A stretch of DNA of 7,443 nt from an uncultured Porphyromonadaceae bacterium (lineage in GTDB: Bacteria; Bacteroidota; Bacteroidia; Bacteroidales; Muribaculaceae): assembly GCA_947178565.1 (NCBI GenBank), contig CAMWYV010000049.1, positions 1 through 7,443 on the forward strand, written 5' to 3'. The translations under genes were made by a program, and so were the position numbers. Below the pieces are notes generated by a model. The model was not told the DNA's origin. It made no database searches and was given only the letters and a program-made list of their open reading frames with translations. This document shows positions 1 through 6,759 of the stretch, one piece after another (the stretch's first letter is position 1; the number at the start of each line of letters is the position of its first letter).

Positions 1-267
1 CTAACAAGTAGTGAGTGCCGGTCTTATAAATTCCACATCAAAGGATGCGATGAAACTCCGAATGACAGGATTTGAGTGCTCGTCCGCCTCTGTAATCCGC
101 CTGGGCATTTAATGCCTCCCACAAGTGGGATGGGGCCCGCCATTGGCTGACTAAGCTTGTCTCGGTATTTCACAAGTAATTGATGAGTTTCCCAATCTAC
201 TTTGATGTGGTATACTTTGAAGCTGGTATTGTTTTTTTAAGTATTAAAGCGCTCTCGCTTCACTATT
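1..267 (-). ncRNA. Candidate structured RNA, leftward; possibly 6S-like (3' end unresolved)
   Basis: The region has no convincing gene but shows RNA-like architecture. CCACATCAAAG (33-43) is perfectly complementary to CTTTGATGTGG (200-210), giving an 11-bp closing stem. Inside it, GAAACTC (52-58) pairs with GAGTTTC (185-191). The apex contains two overlapping hairpins: GGCAT/ATGCC (104-116) and CCTCCCA/TGGGATGG (115-132). A further 5-bp hairpin, AAGCG/CGCTT, lies at 247-260 near the predicted 5' end. A strong Bacteroidota promoter at 274-305 points leftward and would start transcription near 267, so the minus strand is the likely transcript. A long irregular hairpin of about 180 nt with a central unpaired region resembles 6S RNA in outline, but I cannot match a 6S consensus. 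It could equally be a Bacteroidales-specific RNA or the cis-regulatory leader of a gene left of the window. tRNA, tmRNA, SRP and RNase P signatures are absent. The strand call rests on the promoter. Confidence 0.45.
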
Positions 268-273
268 ACAACA

Positions 274-305
274 CAAAGATAAAGCATCATGTTCGCAATC
301 GCAAA
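274..305 (-). promoter_or_regulatory. Bacteroidota-type promoter firing leftward
   Basis: Read on the minus strand, TTTG (305-302) is followed after exactly 20 bases by TATCTTTG (281-274). This fits the known Bacteroides vegetative sigma (ABfA/RpoD) consensus of TTTG at -33 and TAnnTTTG at -7. The expected start of transcription is about 266-269. The spacer contains a perfect tandem repeat of TCGCAA (293-304). A T9A7 tract (319-334) lies just upstream and could act as an UP-like element. The promoter would drive the structured RNA at about 1-267. Confidence 0.7.
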
Positions 306-322
306 TTATATATTCCCCTTTT

Positions 323-354
323 TTTTTAAAAAAATGCATCCGTATGTAACTTTA
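323..354 (+). promoter_or_regulatory. Weak candidate promoter for the efflux operon
   Basis: TAACTTTA (347-354) matches seven of the eight positions of the Bacteroidota -7 box TAnnTTTG, counting the two free positions. About 20 bases upstream there is only TTTT (323-326), inside a run of nine T followed by seven A, so the -33 element is poor. Transcription would start near 360. That leaves a leader of roughly 35 bases to the preferred start at 395 and only about 14 to the alternative ATG at 374. No better promoter was seen between 282 and 373. Confidence 0.3.
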
Positions 355-394
355 CGCCAATTATCCTCCTCTAATGGGTAAAATAGATAGAAAG

Positions 395-1078
395 ATGATA
401 ATAAAACTCAAGGATGTAAACAAAACCTATCCCGGTGCGGTGCCCCTCCATGTGCTCAAAGGCATAAATTTGGAAATAGCCAAGGGAGAACTCGTATCTA
501 TCATGGGTGCTTCCGGCTCCGGTAAATCCACTCTCCTTAATATATTAGGTATTCTTGATAATTATGACTCCGGAGAATACTATCTTGACGGAGTGCTCAT
601 CAAGAATCTCGGTGAAAACAAGGCTGCCGAATTGAGAAACAAAATGATAGGATTTGTTTTTCAGAGCTTTAACCTCATAAGTTACAAGAATGCGCTTGAA
701 AATGTTGCGTTGCCTCTGTTCTATCAGGGCATATCACGCCGCAAACGTAACGCTTTGGCAATGGAGCAATTGGAAAGAATGGGACTTGCAGACAGAGCCC
801 ACCACCTCCCCGGAGAGCTTTCAGGCGGTCAGAAACAGAGAGTCGCTATTGCCCGTTCACTTATCACACACCCATCGATAATTCTTGCCGATGAGCCTAC
901 TGGAGCGCTTGACTCACATACGTCTAAGGAGGTGATGAATGTGTTCCGTCAGCTGAACGATGATGGAATGACCATCATAATCGTTACCCACGATCCGAAA
1001 GTTGGTGACGCAACCAACCGTATAATTAGAATTGAGGACGGAATTATTCAACCGGAAAAGCCTGAGATTCATGTTTGA
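395..1078 (+). CDS. ABC transporter ATP-binding protein, LolD/MacB type
   Basis: This 227-residue cytoplasmic ATPase would power the two permeases encoded next to it. All nucleotide-binding motifs are intact: Walker A GASGSGKST (38-46), Q-loop Gln90 in FVFQSF, signature LSGGQ (142-146), Walker B IILADEP (162-168) with catalytic Glu167, D-loop GALD (170-173) and H-loop His199. Length and the LSGGQKQRVAIARSL and ADEPTGALD blocks are typical of the LolD/MacB/FtsE group, whose ATPases drive MacB-type mechanotransmission permeases. I prefer ATG 395 over ATG 374 because family members begin with an M-I-x-L-K-D-like strand and the 374 start adds seven unmatched residues; 374 remains possible. Neither start has a Shine-Dalgarno sequence, as is normal in Bacteroidota. 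The stop overlaps the next gene's start by 8 bases, which suggests translational coupling. The family call is secure; the substrate is unknown. Confidence 0.95.
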   Translation: MIIKLKDVNKTYPGAVPLHVLKGINLEIAKGELVSIMGASGSGKSTLLNILGILDNYDSGEYYLDGVLIKNLGENKAAELRNKMIGFVFQSFNLISYKNALENVALPLFYQGISRRKRNALAMEQLERMGLADRAHHLPGELSGGQKQRVAIARSLITHPSIILADEPTGALDSHTSKEVMNVFRQLNDDGMTIIIVTHDPKVGDATNRIIRIEDGIIQPEKPEIHV

Positions 1079-2297
1079 TCTGATAAGAGAGATAGCCCAG
1101 ACTATCAGGAATAATAAATTACGCACCTTCCTTACTGGATTTGCCGTAACATGGGGCATATTCATGCTCATTGTGCTGCTCGGCATGGCTCGTGGTGTGG
1201 CTAATTCATTCGAGGACAGAAGCAGCCCTGAACGGAACCGCCGCATAAATGTGCATCAGGGCTACACAAACAAGCCCTATAAAGGGTACAAGGAAGGACG
1301 CTCCATCAAACCTAAAGCAGAGGATATTGATATGCTTGTGAGAGAGCACCCCGAAATAATCAAGGAGGTAAGTGCATATAAATATCTTAATAATGGAAAC
1401 ATCTCTTCCTACAAAGATTACATTTCCTCATACATTGAAGGTGTTTTCCCTGCTGAACAAAAGATGTATGATATTGAAATGATGGACGGCAGATTCATAA
1501 ATTATGCCGATATCGAGTATCAACGTAAAACGCTTGTTATCTGCAAGGAGGATGCCACCACCCTATTTGGTGACCCAATGAAAGCTGTAGGACAGCGGGT
1601 TAAGTCACAAAACCTGTCATGGCTTGTCATTGGAGTATATGATCACCGTTGGCTCACAGATGTTTATGCACCGTTCAGCACCGTTATGACTCTCGCCGGC
1701 TCGGACGGAACCCTGACTAATCTACAGGTTCTTCTTACTGAAGAGGGTGCCAATTCTCTTCAAACGTCAGAGGCATCTACCGAAACTGTGAGGCAGTCTC
1801 TCGCTCAAGCGCATGAATTTGACAAGGAAGATTCAAGCGCGCTGTATCTCTACAACTATTTCGCGAGTTACCTCCGTGAAAAAGACGCGCTCGGTTACCT
1901 CCACATCGCTATCCTGGTTATAGGTATATTGACATTGCTCAGCGGTATTGTCGGGGTAAGCAATATCATGTTTGTCTCGGTGAGAGAGAGAACTCATGAA
2001 ATAGGTATTCGCCGCGCTATAGGGGCAAAACCACGCTCTGTGCTTATGCAGATTGTACTTGAAAGTGTCACTATCACCACCCTGTTCGGTTACATAGGAA
2101 TATTCTTAGGTATGGTAGTGATGCAGATTGTAAATCATTTCTTCGGCAAGAGCGATGTGCTCCACAATCCCACCGTTGATATTTCAATAGCTATTGAAGT
2201 GACCGTAGTGCTGATTATCGCCGGTGCGCTCGCTGGACTTTTTCCTGCAATAAAAGCTACAAAAGTTAAACCTGTAGAAGCGCTTCGCGACGAATAA
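1071..2297 (+). CDS. MacB/FtsX-type ABC transporter permease (first of pair)
   Basis: This is a 408-residue inner-membrane permease with the MacB layout: a cytoplasmic N-terminal amphipathic stretch, TM1 (about 19-41), a large periplasmic MacB_PCD-like domain (about 42-275), then an FtsX domain with TM2 (277-299), TM3 (332-354) and TM4 (372-393). The cytoplasmic loop after TM2 carries the family hallmark ERTHEIGIRRAIGAKPR (306-322), which follows the coupling region contacting the ATPase. The C-terminus ends in the typical KATKVKPVEALRDE. The frame is open from 1032, but ATG 1071 gives the normal family N-terminus and overlaps the ATPase stop by 8 bases, so I chose it. It is homologous to the next gene: both have an RTFLT-x-F near TM1 and a PYKG motif early in the periplasmic domain. 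Known MacB-type permeases do not carry substrate through the membrane but use transmembrane movements to drive periplasmic export. The substrate cannot be inferred. Confidence 0.93.
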   Translation: MFDLIREIAQTIRNNKLRTFLTGFAVTWGIFMLIVLLGMARGVANSFEDRSSPERNRRINVHQGYTNKPYKGYKEGRSIKPKAEDIDMLVREHPEIIKEVSAYKYLNNGNISSYKDYISSYIEGVFPAEQKMYDIEMMDGRFINYADIEYQRKTLVICKEDATTLFGDPMKAVGQRVKSQNLSWLVIGVYDHRWLTDVYAPFSTVMTLAGSDGTLTNLQVLLTEEGANSLQTSEASTETVRQSLAQAHEFDKEDSSALYLYNYFASYLREKDALGYLHIAILVIGILTLLSGIVGVSNIMFVSVRERTHEIGIRRAIGAKPRSVLMQIVLESVTITTLFGYIGIFLGMVVMQIVNHFFGKSDVLHNPTVDISIAIEVTVVLIIAGALAGLFPAIKATKVKPVEALRDE

Positions 2298-2309
2298 TTT
2301 TTTGAGACA

Positions 2310-3557
2310 ATGAAAAATCCTGTTTTTGACATAGAGAACTGGCGCGAAATCGGAGCGACCCTCGCCCGAAACAAAACCCGCACATTTCTCACTGCCTTCG
2401 GTATTTTCTGGGGCACGGCAATGCTATCGCTATTATGGGGCGGAGCCGGTGGGCTGAAGGGAATGCTGATGAGAAACTTCAACGGAATAGACACCAATTT
2501 GGGAGCGATATTTCCCGGACGCACCACTATGCCCTACAAAGGTTTTAATAAAGGATTACGGTGGAATCTTAATGAAAACGATCTCGCTGACATACGCCGT
2601 ATGACACCCGGCATAGAATATTCTTCCGGTGTGTCGCAGTTAGGAGCCAATCTCGCATTCGGCACTAAAAATAAACAGCTTCAGATCAGTGGTGTGGAGC
2701 CGCAGTTTTTCGACATCCAGAAACCTATTGTTATAAAAGGCAGAATTCTTAACGAAACCGATGAATTCAACAACCGCAAAGTCGTGCTTATCGGTAAAAG
2801 CGTTGCGGATGAAATTTTCGGTGACGAAGAGTGCCTCGGCAAATTCGTAAATATCGGCAATGTATATTTCCAGGTCGTCGGTGTGATCGCTCAGGCTAAC
2901 GAGGCTAATATAGGCAACAGGCTGGATGAGAGCGCACTGATACCGGCGTCGGTTATGCGCCGCGCAATGAATGTGAGAAATAACTGGGGTTTCTTTATCT
3001 TCACGGCAAAAAAAGGGATAGACCCTGATGATTTGAAGCCCAATATAGTCAGGGCTATCAGAAACAATCATCCCATACATCCCGATGACGAGCCGGCTAT
3101 AAGGATGATGAATATGGCTGAGGCTTTCCGCATGGTGGATAATCTTTTTCTCGGAGTGAGCCTGCTGGCACTCTTTGTAGGAGCCGGAACTCTTATTGCA
3201 GGTATTATCGGAGTCGGGAACATAATGTGGATTATTGTGAAAGAACGCACCCAGGAAATCGGTATCCGGCGCGCTATAGGAGCTAAACCGAGAGATATAG
3301 TGGTGCAGATTCTTTCAGAAGGTATGGTTCTCACTGCAATTGCGGGTACAGCCGGAATATGTTTTGCAACTCTTGTACTCACCATCGTGGATAAATTAAC
3401 TTACGATGAATGGCTCGGTAGCGCACATTTCCAACTTCAGTTCTCACATGCTCTGACAATTATGGTAGTTTTTCTTGTGCTCGGCACCGCCGCCGGATTG
3501 ATCCCGGCTATCAAGGCAATGAAAATCAAACCCATTGAGGCTATGAGAGATAAATAA
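2310..3557 (+). CDS. MacB/FtsX-type ABC transporter permease (second of pair)
   Basis: This 415-residue paralogue of the preceding permease has the same topology: TM1 (about 26-47) after a basic N-terminus, a periplasmic domain (about 48-278), then TM2 (281-309), TM3 (338-361) and TM4 (381-401). The coupling loop ERTQEIGIRRAIGAKPR (312-328) differs from that of the first permease by one residue (Q for H), while the periplasmic domains have diverged strongly. That pattern suggests both contact the same ATPase through a conserved face but present different periplasmic surfaces. The gene starts 12 bases after the previous stop, and the leader TTTTTTGAGACA has no clear Shine-Dalgarno sequence. 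A heterodimer of the two permeases with an ATPase dimer is my inference; two separate homodimers sharing one ATPase is the alternative. No truncation or frameshift is seen. Confidence 0.93.
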   Translation: MKNPVFDIENWREIGATLARNKTRTFLTAFGIFWGTAMLSLLWGGAGGLKGMLMRNFNGIDTNLGAIFPGRTTMPYKGFNKGLRWNLNENDLADIRRMTPGIEYSSGVSQLGANLAFGTKNKQLQISGVEPQFFDIQKPIVIKGRILNETDEFNNRKVVLIGKSVADEIFGDEECLGKFVNIGNVYFQVVGVIAQANEANIGNRLDESALIPASVMRRAMNVRNNWGFFIFTAKKGIDPDDLKPNIVRAIRNNHPIHPDDEPAIRMMNMAEAFRMVDNLFLGVSLLALFVGAGTLIAGIIGVGNIMWIIVKERTQEIGIRRAIGAKPRDIVVQILSEGMVLTAIAGTAGICFATLVLTIVDKLTYDEWLGSAHFQLQFSHALTIMVVFLVLGTAAGLIPAIKAMKIKPIEAMRDK

Positions 3558-3590
3558 CATAGAATAATAATCAAAACATCTACATATCAA

Positions 3591-4694
3591 ATGAAAAAGT
3601 TTTTCAAAATCTTGCTCTGGATTGTCATTGGCATCCTTTTCATCGGCACATTCGTGTTTCTTTATCTGAACTCTAAATCTGAAAAAATTGAATATGCCAT
3701 TGTTTCGCCTGAAAACGGCTGCATTGAAAAAACTACCGTGCTGACCGGTAAAATAGAGCCTCGGGATGAAATCAATATTAAGCCGCAAATCTCCGGCATC
3801 ATAACCGAGATAAATGTTGAGCCTGGAGATGTTGTGAAAGAGGGTGATATAATTGCCAGAATCAAAGTGATACCTGAAGCATCTTCACTGTCATCGGCGA
3901 TGAGTAGGGTTGAAAGCGCCAAAATTTCGCTTGACGATGCAAAATCCAAATTTGAGAGAAACAAACAGCTGTACGATAAGAAAATTGTCAGCAAGGAGGA
4001 ATTTGAAACCTCACAAACTGCTTGGCAGCAGGCTGTACGTGAGCTCGATGCTGCAACAGACGCCTACAATATTGTTCGCGACGGTGTGAGCAAGCACAAT
4101 GCCAAGGAGAGCAATACTCTCGTAAGAGCCACTATCGGAGGTATTATACTGGATGTACCTGTAAAGGTGGGGTCATCTGTTATTCAGGCAAATACATTTA
4201 ACGACGGTACAACTGTAGCCACAATTGCAGATATGACAAACCTTATATTCAAAGGCAAAGTAGATGAAACCGAGGTGGGTCTGCTCAGAGTGGGTATGCC
4301 TATGACCATTGCAATCGGTGCCATGCCGGAGCTTACACCAAAGGCTACAATAGAATATATCGCCCCGAAAGGAGTTGAGGAAAACGGAACCAATACTTTC
4401 GAAATAAAGGCTGCCCTTGAAATTGACTCGGTAGGATCACTCCGCTCCGGCTACAGCGCAAACGCGACCGTGACTTTGAGCAGCAGCGGTAATGTTCTCA
4501 CGGTTCCGGAATCGGTAGTTGAATTTGCCGGTGACAGCACATTTGTATATCTCCTGACTGACTCAACCGCTGCTGAGCAGCAGTTCAAAAGAATTCCTAT
4601 CGTTACCGGAAACAGCGACGGCATAAAGATTGAAGTTAAAGAGGGTATTGACAGCATCGCGCGCCTCAGAGGAGACCTCATCAAGAATAAATAA
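3591..4694 (+). CDS. Periplasmic adaptor (membrane fusion) protein, HlyD/MacA type
   Basis: This 367-residue adaptor would bridge the permeases and the outer-membrane channel. It has a basic N-terminus and one hydrophobic segment (about 6-26) with no lipobox, so it is probably anchored in the inner membrane as MacA is. Domains in order: a first lipoyl half (about 56-93, with SGIITEINVEPGDVVKEGD), an alpha-helical hairpin (about 100-165), a second lipoyl half (177-212), a beta-barrel (about 215-298, with DETEVGLLRVGM) and a membrane-proximal domain (about 300-366, starting VLTVPESVV). The helical arms are only about 30 residues each. The gap from the second permease is 33 bases of A-rich sequence without a Shine-Dalgarno motif, typical of Bacteroidota. 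RND-type adaptors share this fold, but the MacB-type neighbours make the ABC assignment firm. Confidence 0.93.
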   Translation: MKKFFKILLWIVIGILFIGTFVFLYLNSKSEKIEYAIVSPENGCIEKTTVLTGKIEPRDEINIKPQISGIITEINVEPGDVVKEGDIIARIKVIPEASSLSSAMSRVESAKISLDDAKSKFERNKQLYDKKIVSKEEFETSQTAWQQAVRELDAATDAYNIVRDGVSKHNAKESNTLVRATIGGIILDVPVKVGSSVIQANTFNDGTTVATIADMTNLIFKGKVDETEVGLLRVGMPMTIAIGAMPELTPKATIEYIAPKGVEENGTNTFEIKAALEIDSVGSLRSGYSANATVTLSSSGNVLTVPESVVEFAGDSTFVYLLTDSTAAEQQFKRIPIVTGNSDGIKIEVKEGIDSIARLRGDLIKNK

Positions 4695-4706
4695 AAGTAA
4701 GACCGC

Positions 4707-6011
4707 ATGAAAACAATTCTTTTATCCCTCACTACTATTCTTTCCTGCGCTACTGCCGGAGCGGAAACATGGAGTCTCGACAGCTGCATCAACTATGCGG
4801 TAAACCACAATCTCACGGTCAAGAGCCGAGAACTAAGCGCTGTGTCGGGTGAACTTGACATTACCGAGGCTAAGGACCGGTTCCTTCCCACATTGGCAGC
4901 CGGAGCAAGCCAGTCATTCAGCTTTGGCAGAGGCTTGACTTCCGAAAATACTTATGCCAACAGAAATACATCCAATTTCGGATGGAATGTCGGACTAAAC
5001 CTGCCGCTCTTCCAAGGACTCCGCAATGTGCGTAATCTTGATTACACCAAGGCTAACATGCTCACTCTGGTTGAGCAGCTTGAAAGTGCCAAAGATGACA
5101 TAACACTCAATGTGATAGCGCAATATCTTCAGGCACTTTACTGCAAGGAGATGGTTAATGTTGCCTCCGAACAAGTGAAACTATCAGCTCTCGAGCTAAA
5201 ACGCAGAGAAGAGCTGCTGGAAGCCGGCAAGATTCCCGAACTTGACCTCTTGCAGGCAAAATCACAACTCGCTCAGGATGAACTCACAGAAGTGACGGCG
5301 CAAAATAACTATGCCATTGCCCTCGTTGACCTGTCGCAGCTTCTTGAACTCGGTTCACCGGAAGGGTTTGAAATCTCGGCTGTGGACACAGACACTCCCC
5401 TGCCTCTATATAATGCCGAAGATGTTTATGCCTCAGCTCTGACATCCAACCACTCGATAAAAGCCTCTCAGCTAGGGGTTGAATCAGCCGGAAAAGCTAT
5501 AAAACTTGCTAAAAGCGGCTGGCTTCCCACCCTCTCCTTCTCGGCAGGAATAGGAAGTAACTACTATACGGTAAGCGGCTTATCATATGACAACTTCGGC
5601 AATCAGATGCGGCATAACCTGAGCAAATCGCTCGGTTTTTCGCTCAATGTGCCTATTTTCGACGGTTTCAGCACGCGCAACTCTGTACGAAAAGCAAAAG
5701 TGCAGGAAATCAACGCCCGCCTACAGCTTACAGACACTAAAAATCGTATTTACAAATCTATTCAGACAGCTTATACCCAGGCTGTTGCAGCTGAAAAGCG
5801 TAAAGCGTCAAGTGCGGTTGCTTGCGAAGCTACTGAAGCCGCACTTGAAGCCATGCGCCTTAAATACAACTACGGCAAAGCCAATGCCACAGAATTTGAA
5901 CAGGCAAAAACAGCTTACATCAAAGCCGTGAGCGATGCAGTGCAGGCTAAATACGAGAGTGTTCTCCGCAAACGAATCCTAGCCTTCTACTATTCCGGTT
6001 CTTCCCGGTGA
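4707..6011 (+). CDS. TolC-family outer-membrane efflux protein
   Basis: This 434-residue protein is the outer-membrane channel expected for the tripartite pump. The N-terminus is a signal peptide (hydrophobic 4-13) with a good signal peptidase I site after Ala-Gly-Ala19. The mature protein starts ETWSLDSCINYAVNHN, the usual opening of the first OEP repeat. Two OEP repeats follow (about 22-205 and 225-425), each with long Ala/Leu/Lys/Glu-rich helices and a beta-strand pair: around SFSFGRGLTSEN in the first, and around LGFSLNVPIFDGFSTRN in the second. LPLFQG and VPIFDG are the paired strand-to-helix turns common to the family. Length is near that of E. coli mature TolC. Cys14 within the signal region leaves a weak possibility of lipidation. 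The gene starts 12 bases after the adaptor stop and is the last gene before the terminator. Confidence 0.94.
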   Translation: MKTILLSLTTILSCATAGAETWSLDSCINYAVNHNLTVKSRELSAVSGELDITEAKDRFLPTLAAGASQSFSFGRGLTSENTYANRNTSNFGWNVGLNLPLFQGLRNVRNLDYTKANMLTLVEQLESAKDDITLNVIAQYLQALYCKEMVNVASEQVKLSALELKRREELLEAGKIPELDLLQAKSQLAQDELTEVTAQNNYAIALVDLSQLLELGSPEGFEISAVDTDTPLPLYNAEDVYASALTSNHSIKASQLGVESAGKAIKLAKSGWLPTLSFSAGIGSNYYTVSGLSYDNFGNQMRHNLSKSLGFSLNVPIFDGFSTRNSVRKAKVQEINARLQLTDTKNRIYKSIQTAYTQAVAAEKRKASSAVACEATEAALEAMRLKYNYGKANATEFEQAKTAYIKAVSDAVQAKYESVLRKRILAFYYSGSSR

Positions 6012-6035
6012 TATAACTAAACTGATTATGAATTG

Positions 6036-6075
6036 ATCCAGGTTGTGCCATGTATTAGCGCAACCTGGATTTTTT
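6036..6075 (+). terminator. Intrinsic terminator of the efflux operon
   Basis: ATCCAGGTTGTGC (6036-6048) pairs with GCGCAACCTGGAT (6058-6070), a 13-bp stem with one G-T wobble and a 9-base loop. A run of six T (6070-6075) follows directly. It starts 25 bases after the TolC-like gene's stop. On the minus strand the stem is not followed by a T-run, so it should act mainly on rightward transcription, although the hairpin could also slow the converging minus-strand transcript. Confidence 0.88.
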
Positions 6076-6122
6076 CACTGAAATTATTTTACCACACCTT
6101 GTTTTAGGGTTAGACACTGATT

Positions 6123-6746
6123 CTAAAGCAGTAACCGTTTCTCCTCGGCAACGGTTATCGGTGACGAATGCCCTGAAAGCAAAATTGTATTGTCCGGCAA
6201 TGTCATAATCTTGTTGATGATGGATTCCTCCAATTGGTTTCGGTTTCCTCCGGGAAAGTTTGTAAGACCCGGGCCATGCTGATATAATGTGTCACCCACG
6301 AATGCTGCATTTTCTTCAGGAGAATAATATGTCACTGATCCGGGTGTATGCCCTGGAGTTGCAATGACTTTAAGATAGAATCCCGAATTTGCTTTAAGCC
6401 GGATAATCTCCCCATCATACAGCTCCTCGTAATGAGGCACGGTTATAGGTTGTCCTGAATTTCCGCTTAGATTCATATGTGTATCTGTTAAATAGGGGGC
6501 ATCCTGAGAATAAATATATATCGGTGCCATCAACTTCTCCCGTAATAATTCCGCAGCTCCAAAATGATCGAAATGACCGTGAGTGAGAAGAATTTTCTCT
6601 ATATGCCAGCCATTTCTAACTACAGCATCATATATTATTCCGGCTTGTGCCCCGGGATCAATCAGAAATCCCGATTTTGAAAAGCCATCTATATAAAAAT
6701 AGGTGTTTTCGCTGAAAACACCCTGTACTTGAAGTTCCCGTATCAT
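6123..6746 (-). CDS. Metallo-beta-lactamase-fold hydrolase, glyoxalase II-like
   Basis: This 207-residue single-domain hydrolase is probably cytoplasmic, as no signal peptide is seen. The full di-metal site is present: HGHFDH (56-61), His133 in ATPGHTPGS, Asp152 in FVGDTL and His193 in LSGHSS. Length and motif order match the short glyoxalase II-like (YcbL-type) proteins, which lack the C-terminal helical glutathione-binding domain of classical glyoxalase II. In that group the stretch after the metal-binding Asp usually reads like GRTD-x-PGG; here it is GLTNFPGG (160-167), so the Arg and Asp are replaced. The substrate is therefore uncertain: a thioester such as a lactoyl-thiol, or another small ester. 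Glutathione is generally not made in Bacteroidales, which argues against a strict glutathione thioesterase. ATG 6746 begins MIRELQVQGVFSENTY, a normal first strand. It lies 13 bases after the oxidoreductase stop and is probably cotranscribed with it. Confidence 0.88.
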   Translation of the reverse strand: MIRELQVQGVFSENTYFYIDGFSKSGFLIDPGAQAGIIYDAVVRNGWHIEKILLTHGHFDHFGAAELLREKLMAPIYIYSQDAPYLTDTHMNLSGNSGQPITVPHYEELYDGEIIRLKANSGFYLKVIATPGHTPGSVTYYSPEENAAFVGDTLYQHGPGLTNFPGGNRNQLEESIINKIMTLPDNTILLSGHSSPITVAEEKRLLL

Positions 6747-6759
6747 AGGTCTGCTTTCA

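Noticed and set aside
200..238. Plus-strand intrinsic terminator formed by the closing stem and the T7 run at 232-238
   Set aside because: The T-run is more than 20 bases from the stem and only a 4-bp ATAC/GTAT stem lies between; the promoter also points the other way.
365..370. CCTCCT just before the operon, which reads AGGAGG on the minus strand like a Shine-Dalgarno site
   Set aside because: No minus-strand start codon with an open frame follows at suitable spacing, and these genes do not use Shine-Dalgarno signals; probably chance.
1..373. tRNA, tmRNA, RNase P RNA, SRP RNA, common riboswitches or CRISPR in the left intergenic region
   Set aside because: No T-loop, tag reading frame, P4-like or SRP tetraloop signature, cobalamin, TPP or SAM core motif, or spaced repeats could be seen.
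465..472. TAAATTTG, a perfect -7 box on the plus strand
   Set aside because: It lies inside the ATPase coding sequence and has no TTTG about 20 bases upstream.
1032..1070. ATG 1032 as the start of the first permease
   Set aside because: It would add 13 residues encoded entirely inside the ATPase gene and unlike the family N-terminus; ATG 1071 gives the standard MacB-type beginning.
5647..5931. Out-of-frame 94-codon open frame inside the TolC-like gene
   Set aside because: Low-complexity basic translation, fully contained in a well-supported gene on the same strand; a shadow.
6081..6120. Separate terminator for the minus-strand gene pair
   Set aside because: Only a 3-bp stem can be drawn in this stretch and no minus-strand T-run follows; the minus transcript may instead end beyond or within the 6036-6070 hairpin.
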